In this document: positions 35,857 through 45,500 of the stretch, piece after piece
How the letters are laid out: the number at the start of each line of letters is the position of its first letter
Numbering within the stretch: position 1 is the stretch's first letter
Notes under the pieces: generated by a model
Database searches by the model: none
What the model was told of the DNA's origin: nothing
Seen by the model: only the letters and a program-made list of their open reading frames with translations
DNA from: Clostridia bacterium
GTDB taxonomy: Bacteria; Bacillota; Clostridia; Acetivibrionales; DSM-2933
Length of the DNA stretch: 64,000 nucleotides
Direction: 5' to 3'
Assembly (NCBI GenBank): GCA_026418275.1
Contig: JAOABQ010000085.1
Location: 1-64,000, forward strand
Position numbers and translations under genes: made by a program

Positions 35857-36870
35857 TTACAAAATTCTACCCACTGCTTCAGCAACCGGCTGCAGTTCCT
35901 TAATAAGCTGCGAGAATTTTGAAGGCCGCAATGATTGCGGGCCATCACAAAGTGCGGCTCCCGGGTCATGGTGCACCTCTATAATCAATCCATCTGCACC
36001 TGTTGCAATTGCTCCCCTGGATAATGCACTCACATATTTCCATGTCCCGGCAGCATGGCTTGGATCTACTACGATAGGCAAGTGTGAAAGCTCCTTTGTA
36101 ACAGGAATTGCACTCAAATCAATCGTATTTCTGGTTGCAGTTTCATAGGTCCTTATACCGCGTTCACATAAAATAATGCCGGAGTTCCCTTCTGCCATTA
36201 TATATTCTGCCGCCATCAACCACTCCTCAATGGTTGCAGCCAAACCTCTTTTTAAAAGTACCGGTTTTTGGGTTGCTCCAACTTCCTTAAGCAGCCTAAA
36301 GTTCTGCATATTCCTGGCCCCAATTTGAATAATATCCGCATAGGAAGCAATGAGGTCAACATCTCTTGTATCCACTACTTCAGTAACAATTTTTAATCCG
36401 GTTGCTTCCCTGGCTGCAGCCATTATTTTAAGACCATCCTCTTCAAGTCCTTGGAAGGCATAAGGAGATGTCCGGGGTTTGAATGCCCCTCCTCTTAATA
36501 TTTTTGCTCCGGCAGCTTTAACACTTTCAGCCACACCAATGAACGATTCCTCATTCTCAATCGCACAAGGCCCTGCCATTACAACAACTTCATCTCCACC
36601 AATTCTTACATCTCCTACTTCCACAATCGTTGGAACCTGCTTAAGCTCCCGGCCGGCCAGCTTAAAAGGTTTCATGATGGGCACAAGACTTTCAACTCCA
36701 GGCATAGAAGAAATAGCATGGGTATTTAGAAGTCTTTTATCCCCAATGGCTCCAATAACCGTTTTGATCTCTCCAAATATGGGATGTGTCCGAAAGCCTA
36801 AATCGGAAAGCTTCTTTTCTACATTATCAATTTGTTCTCTGGTAGCATCTTTACTCATAACAATGATCAT
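35857..36870 (-). CDS. aroF: 3-deoxy-7-phosphoheptulonate synthase (type I-beta DAHP synthase)
   Basis: 337 residues. N-terminal ferredoxin-like regulatory domain (~1-70; [20 protein letters not shown]), then the TIM barrel: [101 protein letters not shown] and [17 protein letters not shown]. Joins phosphoenolpyruvate and erythrose-4-phosphate, the first step of aromatic amino acid synthesis. Monocistronic and preceded by a T-box leader, so it should respond to an uncharged aromatic-amino-acid tRNA. Confidence 0.96.
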   Translation of the reverse strand: MIIVMSKDATREQIDNVEKKLSDLGFRTHPIFGEIKTVIGAIGDKRLLNTHAISSMPGVESLVPIMKPFKLAGRELKQVPTIVEVGDVRIGGDEVVVMAGPCAIENEESFIGVAESVKAAGAKILRGGAFKPRTSPYAFQGLEEDGLKIMAAAREATGLKIVTEVVDTRDVDLIASYADIIQIGARNMQNFRLLKEVGATQKPVLLKRGLAATIEEWLMAAEYIMAEGNSGIILCERGIRTYETATRNTIDLSAIPVTKELSHLPIVVDPSHAAGTWKYVSALSRGAIATGADGLIIEVHHDPGAALCDGPQSLRPSKFSQLIKELQPVAEAVGRIL

Positions 36871-37033
36871 TTAAAATTCCTCCCTTATAATTATTATTCT
36901 TAAAAATTCTTATCATAGGTACTTCACTAGTTTGTAATATTTTACAATCCTAGACTTACTTTATACTATTTCTGTATTTATTTACCACCCTATTCATGGC
37001 TGCATACCGGAATTCCAAAATTTTATGCATATA

Positions 37034-37288
37034 AAAACTCCTCATCCCTAAAGGGACGAGGAGTATATTCCACGCGGTACCACCCAAATTGGCATAAAAG
37101 CCCACTTATAATGTACAGGTTTATCCGATACATCCTTTCTTTTAACGGTGAAAGATCCGGTTTAGCCTACTAGGAATTCAGCCAACAGTTCAGAGGGGAA
37201 CTTCGATTATTTCACTTTGCCAAGCTCACACCTTCCTTGACTCGCTGTATAAATGATCCGTAATTTACTTTCCCTCGTCATCACTTTT
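37034..37288 (-). promoter_or_regulatory. T-box riboswitch upstream of aroF
   Basis: On the minus strand the T-box GGTGGTACCGCG (complement of 37073-37084) is followed by a strong terminator hairpin (37037-37064, arms ACTCCTCGTCCCT and AGGGATGAGGAGT) and TTTTTATA. Upstream, GAGGGAAAGTA and TTCCCCTC form the base of Stem I with the AGTA loop motif. Pairing of the T-box with an uncharged tRNA acceptor end favours the antiterminator and turns aroF on. The specifier was not proven: a TTC (Phe) reading at the 3' side of Stem I is possible. Confidence 0.93.
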
Positions 37289-37328
37289 ACATATATATTT
37301 AGTATATTACCAGCTGATCTATTAAATG

Positions 37329-40300
37329 TCAATACATATCATTGGCTGTGTTCTTCATCGTGCTTGACGATGATACCTTATTTCTTCCGGAAGACTTTGA
37401 CAGATACAATGCTGTATCCGCTTCTTTGATGAGTGATTCCATATCCGCCGCATTTTGGGGATAAGTTGCCGTTCCAACGCTGACTGTAACCTTTAAGCTG
37501 TTCCCCTCATAAACAACTTCACTTTTTTCAATTGCTATTCTTAGCCTTTCCGCTGCAATTTGTGCACCAAGAATTTCTGTTTCGGGCAAAACTACTGCAA
37601 ATTCTTCTCCACCGTACCGGGCAATAATATCAACATTTCTAAAGGTTTCTTTAGTAATTTTTGCAACCTTAACCAACACAGCATCCCCGGCCTGGTGCCC
37701 ATAAGTATCGTTTAATTTCTTAAAATGGTCAATATCAAACATGATAAGAGAAAGAACTCTTTTATACCGCTTTGCCCGATCCACTTCCGTTTTCAAAAGC
37801 TGCTTGAAATGTCTGTGTATGACTAATTCGGTAAGTCCATCCGTAATTGCCAGCTTATATAACTTTGCATTTTCAATGGAGATTGCTGCTTGTGTCATAA
37901 TGGAATTTAAAATTGCCAGGTCTTCCTCGGTAAATACTCCGCTGGACAAGGGATTATCTAGATAGCATATTCCCTGAAGTTCTTCCTTATATTTAATTGG
38001 AATACATAAAACTGATTTAAGCTGATTGAATAACACGCTCTGATACTCATGAAACTTCTCATCTTCCATTGCGTTGGTAGTAAGTACTGCCTCGCCTTTT
38101 TTTATTACCTCGTCAACGATGCTTTTTGAAAAACCGTCAGATCCTATCTCACTGACATTGATGTTTTTTCTGACCCGCATTCTGATTTCCGCGGTTTTTT
38201 CATCCTTGATCATGAGATATCCTCTTTGAGCACCCGTCACCTCAATAACGATAGACATCAGTTTTTCCAGTAATTCATCCATATTCAGTATAGAACTGAT
38301 ATCGTGGGTAATTGTGAGTATAGAGTTAAGCCTTTGACTATATCTCAATTCTTTTGTAAAGCGTTCCATGGAACTGGAGTTCTGTTCTTCAATTCCCAAT
38401 GCTTCTCCCGCTTTTTTTTCATACACCTTAGCTCCAATACTCTGGAATACATTATAACAAGACTCCATACTCCCTCTTGATATACCACTCTTTCCAATTC
38501 TATTGAGAAATTTTCCATAACTGAACAGGGCCATACCAAGTTCAAACTTTCTCTCTGTTTTTTTGGCTAATTCAATGCTTTCCATAAAGAGCCTTTCCGC
38601 CTTTTTATAATTTTCCGTGATTGAATAGTATAAGGCACTTACTCTTAAAGAACAGCAATGATAATTAATCCAGGTATCTGTTATCCCCACTGCGTCTTTA
38701 CATGCTTTCCCAATCTTTTTCAGCCAACTTGTTTTTACTTCCTGTGTTAAAAGTTCCTTGTTTTTTTCGTAATATTCAATATACGCTTCGGCAAGATATG
38801 GAAAAAGCGGAGAAGTATACTCTTTTAGAAATCGGTTTTTTTCAAATAATTCCTTTGCCATTTCCAAATATTCAATCCCACTTTGATCTTCTCCCCTCTC
38901 AACCAGGAGCTTGCCCAACATGGTGCCGGACATGCACTTTAGGTAGGGATTATCCTCATCACATGAAAGTCTAAATGCTTTCATGCCGTATTCATAAGCT
39001 TCCTCAAAATCTCCTTTTTCCGAACAGATCATTAAATTGGTTATCCATGAATAGATTCTTCCAAAAGAGTTTTTGGTTCTATTGCACATCCCATAATACT
39101 CTTCAATCATTATCTTAGCGTTTTCATAATCTGCGAGGTTAAAGTAAGCTCCCGCCAAACCGCTGGTTCCGGTCCCCAACTGCCCAAAGTCCCCAATGCG
39201 TTTAAAAATATCCATTCCGTTTATAAAGCACTCAATACTTCTCCTATATTCGCCCCGGCATTTATAATAAAAGCCTATAACATAGTAGCATCTTGCCAAT
39301 CCGCTTTCATCATTGAGTTTTTTTAGAAGTTTCAGCGCTTTTTTATGGTAGTGAAGTGCCAGTCTGGACCAGGGTATTTCTGCCAAAAACAAAGCAAATA
39401 CCGAAAGACTTAATCCCAGTTCTTTTGTATTCCCCAATTTTCGTTCTGAAAAGTTAATCATTTTGAGTGTTGTTCCAATTGTATTCTTTTTTCCATCTAC
39501 CGAGTAAGTCCAGGCCAATAAATAATAGATAAATACTGCTATTTTATATTCTTCTTTTTCTAAGTTGGGTACCCGGCGGACAAACAGGAAAGGAAAACCC
39601 GTATGCAAAATCCGGATTAAAATTTGACTTCCGATGTAGAAAAGTGTCGCCAGATTACCTGTTGGAACCTTTTCACCTACCGTCTCCAAAGCTAGTCTGC
39701 AAAACCTTTCACAGTTTTCTCCGTCTGTTTTGTTAAAATATGCGTCACTGATTTGACGGTATGTATTTGCTTTTTTTAAATTTGTTTTTATATGCGGAAG
39801 AAGTTTGTTAAACAATTCAATGGCTTCTTCGGTTCTGCCTAAAGTAATATAGATTTGACCAATATACTCCATACATTCAATCCATTTTTCCTCTCCCTGT
39901 CTGCCTTCCTTTTCAAGATTCCGGGTAATGAGAAGGAAGTAGCGGATCGCTTCTTCATTGGCGTAGTTTTCCATCGCCTTTAAAGCGGCAGGATACGCAT
40001 AATCTAAAGCCAATTTAGTGTTTTCAGCCTCCGTATAGTGGTAAACCAGGTCAAATACTACCTTTTCATTATTTTGCTTATACATGCTCTCTATTACATT
40101 TGCTACTTTTTGGTGCAGTAGTTTTTTGCTCTGAGGGTCTAAATTTTTATAAAAAACTTCTTTGATCCGATCATGTACAAAATACACCTTCCCCCTCTCT
40201 ATCAAGTCCCGTTCCATTAGCTGCAGCTCTACTGCCCTGTCTATAACATGTACGATATCCTCCATCCGGTATTCCTCCAGGTTAAAGAGCATATCAATAT

Positions 40301-42191
40301 CAAACTTTTTGCCGATAACAGCAGCGTAGGATAAAATGCTGATTTCTTTAACATCAAGCAGCGATATCTTTCTTATGAGAATATCCACAATGGTCGGTGA
40401 AATTTCTATTTTTTCCAGAATACTTTCATTGATTTCCCAACGCTCGTTTCTTCTCACTATCGCTTTTTCGTCCACCAATTGTTTTAATATTTCGGTAGCG
40501 AAATAAGGATTTCCCTTACTTTTTAGCAAAACAAAATTTGAAATCTCCTTCGCATTCTCTTCACTGTCAAATAATAAACTGGAAACAAACCTTAACATCC
40601 GAGGTTCATCAAAAGCTTTTAAGGGAATTTCAAATACCGGATAATCCCCTTCCATTGCTTTATTCACAAAAATTTTCAAACTATGGCCTTCATCAATATC
40701 ATTGTCTCGAAATGTTCCAATAATAAGTACAGGGTGATTTGAAACATCTTTAACCAACTCATTTAAAAGTTCAAAGCTTCCTTCATCTCCCCAGTGCAAA
40801 TCGTCCAACATTATGACAATAGCTTTTTCACTCTTGCCCAAACAGTATAGAAACTGGCTGGCCACAACAAGAAAACGGTTGTTTTCCCGTTCCAGCTCAA
40901 GCTCTACCAGAGGAGGACACTTTCCTACAACTTCCTCCATATATGGATTTAACTTTAAAACAATTTGTCCCAAATCTCCAATGCCATGTTTTAGTTGATT
41001 ACGAATATTCATTTTTTTGTCATCGGAGTATTTTTCAAATTGCCTTATATAAACATTTAGAGCATCTTTAAAGGGTCCGTACGGAATTTTGTTTTTCCCG
41101 GAAAAACACTTTCCATCAATAAAAATACCATTATTCTCATAAACATAATTTTTAAATTCCTCCACCAGTCTGGTTTTTCCTCTTCCGGCTTCCCCTCCAA
41201 TGAGACAGACACACCCTTTTCCATCCAAGGTATTATTAAACATCTGCTTGAGTTTGTTGATTTCCTCAGCTCTACCGATAAGGTTTGTTCTATAATTAAG
41301 CTTAATGCCCTTATCATCCAATCCCAGAATAAAGTCGATCAGGCCTTTTCTATACTTTTCAAGGTCACTAATCAAACCTGTTACACTTTGGTAACGCTTC
41401 TCAGGCTCCTTTTCTAGAAGTTTTAAAACAACTTTATCAAGAATTACAGGAATATCCGGTTTTAATCTGACTAACCGCTCGGGTACCTTTGCAATTTGCT
41501 GATGGATAATCGAGTTTACACAGTCAGCTTGAAAGGGCAAACACGCTGTTAGCAGCTGATAAAAGATAATCCCCAGTGAGTACAAATCACTTCGTTCATC
41601 CACATTTCTTTTAATAATGCCGCTTTGTTCAGGGGACATATAACAGAGTGTACCAATCACTTCACAAGTATCTTTTATATTTAATTCCTTTACCTGGGCA
41701 AGACCGAAATCAACCAGTTTTATATCAAAGCGGTTGGTTCCGGCTTTAGAATCGATATCAATCATTATATTTCCCGGTTTCAAATCCCGGTGTATAATAT
41801 TGGCATGATGTATATATTTTAAAGCTTCAGATATTTTATAAATAATTTCCACCGCTTCATCAAAAGAGAACTCCATTCCTTGCTGCATAAAATTAAAGAG
41901 ACTTTTACCGTTGATATATTCCATTACAATGTAGTGCATATCATCAAACTCGCCGATTTCATAAACCCTTGCAATACTTGGAACATTAAGGCGTGAAACA
42001 GTGGAGGATTCATTTCTAAACCGGATGATATCCTCAACCCGGTTTGATGTAACACCCTTTTTTAGAATTTTTATGGCAACACTTGTTTTCTCAACTTTAT
42101 CTTCAGCAAGCCATACAAAACTCATTCCACCCTCAGCGATCAATTTTTTAATTTCATACCTGTTGCTGATGAGTTTTCCCGCTAAATTCAT
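37329..42191 (-). CDS. Ser/Thr kinase - AAA ATPase - TPR - GAF - GGDEF hybrid signalling protein (A)
   Basis: 1620 residues, cytoplasmic (no membrane helix seen). Order: Hanks-type kinase (1-275) with Lys41 in VAIKILK, HRDLKPGN (134-141) and DFG (161-163); an AAA_16/STAND-type ATPase (~303-700) with Walker A GGEAGRGKT (332-340) and Walker B-like IVIMLDDLHW; TPR-like helices (~730-1240); GAF (~1270-1420; ISSILNMDELLEKLMSIV, GAQRGYLMIKD); and GGDEF (~1440-1600) with RYGGEEF (GG at 1527) and an intact RxxD inhibitory site (RNVD). All catalytic signatures look intact. Could couple ligand sensing, phosphorylation and cyclic-di-GMP synthesis. Paralog of the gene at 42576. Confidence 0.92.
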   Translation of the reverse strand: MNLAGKLISNRYEIKKLIAEGGMSFVWLAEDKVEKTSVAIKILKKGVTSNRVEDIIRFRNESSTVSRLNVPSIARVYEIGEFDDMHYIVMEYINGKSLFNFMQQGMEFSFDEAVEIIYKISEALKYIHHANIIHRDLKPGNIMIDIDSKAGTNRFDIKLVDFGLAQVKELNIKDTCEVIGTLCYMSPEQSGIIKRNVDERSDLYSLGIIFYQLLTACLPFQADCVNSIIHQQIAKVPERLVRLKPDIPVILDKVVLKLLEKEPEKRYQSVTGLISDLEKYRKGLIDFILGLDDKGIKLNYRTNLIGRAEEINKLKQMFNNTLDGKGCVCLIGGEAGRGKTRLVEEFKNYVYENNGIFIDGKCFSGKNKIPYGPFKDALNVYIRQFEKYSDDKKMNIRNQLKHGIGDLGQIVLKLNPYMEEVVGKCPPLVELELERENNRFLVVASQFLYCLGKSEKAIVIMLDDLHWGDEGSFELLNELVKDVSNHPVLIIGTFRDNDIDEGHSLKIFVNKAMEGDYPVFEIPLKAFDEPRMLRFVSSLLFDSEENAKEISNFVLLKSKGNPYFATEILKQLVDEKAIVRRNERWEINESILEKIEISPTIVDILIRKISLLDVKEISILSYAAVIGKKFDIDMLFNLEEYRMEDIVHVIDRAVELQLMERDLIERGKVYFVHDRIKEVFYKNLDPQSKKLLHQKVANVIESMYKQNNEKVVFDLVYHYTEAENTKLALDYAYPAALKAMENYANEEAIRYFLLITRNLEKEGRQGEEKWIECMEYIGQIYITLGRTEEAIELFNKLLPHIKTNLKKANTYRQISDAYFNKTDGENCERFCRLALETVGEKVPTGNLATLFYIGSQILIRILHTGFPFLFVRRVPNLEKEEYKIAVFIYYLLAWTYSVDGKKNTIGTTLKMINFSERKLGNTKELGLSLSVFALFLAEIPWSRLALHYHKKALKLLKKLNDESGLARCYYVIGFYYKCRGEYRRSIECFINGMDIFKRIGDFGQLGTGTSGLAGAYFNLADYENAKIMIEEYYGMCNRTKNSFGRIYSWITNLMICSEKGDFEEAYEYGMKAFRLSCDEDNPYLKCMSGTMLGKLLVERGEDQSGIEYLEMAKELFEKNRFLKEYTSPLFPYLAEAYIEYYEKNKELLTQEVKTSWLKKIGKACKDAVGITDTWINYHCCSLRVSALYYSITENYKKAERLFMESIELAKKTERKFELGMALFSYGKFLNRIGKSGISRGSMESCYNVFQSIGAKVYEKKAGEALGIEEQNSSSMERFTKELRYSQRLNSILTITHDISSILNMDELLEKLMSIVIEVTGAQRGYLMIKDEKTAEIRMRVRKNINVSEIGSDGFSKSIVDEVIKKGEAVLTTNAMEDEKFHEYQSVLFNQLKSVLCIPIKYKEELQGICYLDNPLSSGVFTEEDLAILNSIMTQAAISIENAKLYKLAITDGLTELVIHRHFKQLLKTEVDRAKRYKRVLSLIMFDIDHFKKLNDTYGHQAGDAVLVKVAKITKETFRNVDIIARYGGEEFAVVLPETEILGAQIAAERLRIAIEKSEVVYEGNSLKVTVSVGTATYPQNAADMESLIKEADTALYLSKSSGRNKVSSSSTMKNTANDMY

Positions 42192-42245
42192 AAAAGTCCC
42201 CCTAAATCATACTTTGAGTATGATTGGATATTCAATTATTCCTTT

Positions 42246-42349
42246 TATAGATAACGAAGTGTAAAAGTAAAATTTCGATTTCTGAAAGACCACATAAACC
42301 AGGTATTTCATCTCTCGAATTTTACTATGTTTATACTTTTTTATCTATA
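42246..42349 (+). repeat. 104-bp palindromic MITE-like element, copy 1
   Basis: Ends TATAGATAA and TTATCTATA are inverted repeats, and the whole unit folds into a long imperfect hairpin (AGTAAAATTTCGA pairs with TCGAATTTTACT). Same length as the copy at 51035 and ~85% identical by eye. It lies 55 bp upstream of the giant kinase gene start (leftward), so it is probably in its promoter or 5' leader. No reading frame. Confidence 0.8.
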
Positions 42350-42359
42350 AATGATTACG

Positions 42360-42505
42360 ATGGATCCTTCAAAACAGGCAGCAGACTAAGACGAATAGAA
42401 ATTTCATTTAACTTTTCATGTTTAGAATCTATTTTAGGCGTGTCAAAAAGATAAGAAGCATTTGATATCGTTCCAAACCAAAACCAGATCAAATAAAAAA
42501 TATGA
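42360..42505 (-). other. possible 3' gene remnant between the two giant kinases
   Basis: A leftward frame of ~47 codons without a start reads ...WFWFGTISNASYLFDTPK and ends LSLLPVLKDPS before a TAA at 42360. It looks like coding sequence by composition, but I recognise no family. It may be the leftover 3' end of a deleted gene. Confidence 0.25.
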
Positions 42506-42575
42506 TTTATTTATCGTGACTTCTATATCATTATAGCATATTATATTCATTTTGAACATCCAATGCATGCTGGAA

Positions 42576-45500
42576 TCAAATAACATTTTCCTTACTTTCT
42601 ATATCCTTAGCAACTGAAACAATATTTCTTCCGTTTGCTTTTGATAAATACAAAGCTTCATCCGCAGCTTTTATCAAGGCGTCCGCATCACAAGCAATTT
42701 CAGGGTATTGGGCAATACCAACGCTTATGGTTACTTTAATCTTATTTTCACGGTATATAAATTCATATTTTTCAATTGCTTTCCTAAATTCCTCGGCAAT
42801 AATCACTGCATCGGATAAGTCCGTCCCGGGAAGAATCACTAGGAACTCTTCTCCTCCATACCTTGCAATAATATCTCTACTGGAAAATTTCACTTTGGCA
42901 ATCTTTGCCATATTAATGAGTATTCCATCTCCAGCCAAGTGCCCGTAAGTATCATTTAATCTCTTAAAATGGTCAATATCAAACATTATGAGGGAAAATG
43001 CCTTTTTACAATTTTGAACTTCTCTTTCCAATAAAAGTTTAAAATGTCTAAATGTTAAAAGCTCGGTTAACCCATCTGTGATTGCAAGCTTATATAGTTT
43101 TGCATTTTCCATGGATATCGCAGCTTGCGCCATCACTGCACTAAGGACTTCAATATCCTCCTGATTAAATACGCTGCCTAAAGATCTATTATCAAGGTAG
43201 CAGATTCCCTGAAGCTCATCCTTATACTTGATAGGCATACATAAGACAGTACTGGCTTCATCAGAATATCTGTCATTGCCATATTGCTTCCCACTTTCCA
43301 AACCATTTGTTTTTAAGATGGGCTTAGGGTTTTTCGCGGCTTCATGAATAAGTGCTTTTGCACACTCCAAGGATTTCTTATTGCCCTCTTCCATGTTCAC
43401 CCTTTGTTTTATATTAAACTCTCCGGTTTTATCATCCTTGATAAAGAGCAGCCCCCTTTGGGCACCTGTAACTTGGGCAGCAATGGATAAAACTTTCTGG
43501 TACAGCTCTTCAATATCCAAAAGTGAGCTTATATCCTTGGTCAACTCGAAAATGGATGATATTTTCTGCGTATGACGGATTTCTTTAGAGAACCTATCTA
43601 TGGAAGTTGATGCTTCTCCTGTAATTCCAAGCAATTGGGCCGTTCTTTTTTCATAGGCACTCGCACCAATATTTTTAAAAATATTGTAGGAGGATTCTAA
43701 AACCTTCTTCCATTCACTTTTTTTATCTATCTCAAGCAAGAATTTTCCATATTCATACAAACTGACACCAAGCTCATAGCGTCTTTCCAGCCTTTTACTC
43801 AATTCAATACTCTCTAAAAATTTTCTTTGAGCTTTCTTTATTTCGCCTGTCAACTGGTAGGCTTTTGCACGAACTCTTAAAGAGTTTGGATGGTATGCAG
43901 GCCACAAGGCTGTTTTTTTCACTGCTTCGGTGGAAAGATTTTTAATATTTTTTATTAATTCTTTATTCAAGCCTTTATTTTGTTGTTCATCCTGCATCCT
44001 ATATTCTTCTAAATAAGCTTCAGCAATAAAAGGATAAAGGGGCATTGTATATTCCTTAAGAAAATTGTTCTCTTGCATGAATTCTTTTGCCTTTCCCAAG
44101 GTATGGATCACTTTTCGGGTTTCACCCTTTTCTATATAAAGCTTTCCAAGTATAATTCCGCTTACACAACAGCAATAGGTATCACTCATTTTCTCTGCAA
44201 GCACATACGCCTTCATTCCGTAGTGTTCGGCTCTTTGCAAGTCTCCTTTTTCCATATAATAAATCATATAGTAGATATAAGAAACGCACATGCCAAAGTG
44301 ATCCTTAGAAATACTACAAATTTCAAAGTATTGATCATTGGCAGCTTTTGCATTTTCATACTCGGCCTGATTTAAATAGCTTCCTACCAAACCGCTTACA
44401 GACGCTCCGATTTCACCGATATTACCAATCCGTTTTAAAATATCCATACTGGTTATAAAGCACTCTACACTTTTACGGTATTCACCCCTTGAGCGGTAAT
44501 AAAACCCCATATTGTAATAACACTGGCCGATTCCCCATTCATCCTTCATTTTTTTCCGCATCTCAAGGGCTTTTTTATAATATGCCAAAGCTAAGTTAGA
44601 CCACGGCAGTTCAGCCAGGAAGAGGGCATATGTCATGGTACACAAACCTAATTCTCTGGACTTACTAAGTCTGTTTTCAGCGATATTCATCATTTTTGTA
44701 GATGTTGCGGCAAATTTCAAACTCCCGCTTTTGGAATAGGATATGGATACAATATAGTAAAGCCATACGGTTAAACCTATCGTTTCACTTAATAGAGGGT
44801 CATATTTTCTTAAAAGTTTTTTGGTAACAGGAGAAAAAATCCTTTTCATCGCTCCACTTGCAATGGACAATAGAATTTCCGTCTTGTTTTCCGGAAGCTT
44901 TTCTCCTAACGACTGAAGTCCAAGCTTGGCATAACTTTCGCACTCCTTCCAATCCCCCTTTTTCAAATAAGCATAAGCAATTTGTTTACACACATTGGCT
45001 TTTTTAAGATTTGAAGCAGTATACGGCATGTAGTCTTGAAATAGTGCAATGGCTTCGTCGGTTTTTCCCATGATTAAATAGATGTCTCCAATATACTCAA
45101 TAGTTTCCATCCATTGGCTGCTGCCCTTTTCTTGGTTTTCCTCAAGGATTTTATTCACTATGAAAAAATACTTAATGGCCTCTTCATTTGCATAACGGTT
45201 CTTTGCCGCAATAGCTGCAGGATATGCATATTCCAGCAGCTTTTTTCTATTGTCCGCTTCCATGTAATGGTATGTGAGATCAAAGAGAATATCCTCTATC
45301 GGCCCATACAACTTCTCTAAAGCAGCAGCAATTTTTAAATGCAGTTCCTTTTTCTTTTCTGTTTGTATTTTATAACAAAAAGCTTCTTGAATCCGGTCGT
45401 GGACAAATTGAATTTTCTTCTGATCACAGACAATTTCCTCCAAAAGCTGCAAACGAATTGCACGGTCAATCACTTCCACAATCCTATCCTTGTCCATTTC

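Noticed and set aside
42246-42349. Cyclic-di-GMP riboswitch as explanation for the repeated hairpin elements
   Set aside because: Conserved c-di-GMP-I aptamer sequences are absent; the three copies have terminal inverted repeats and one fold-back shape, which fits a MITE better.
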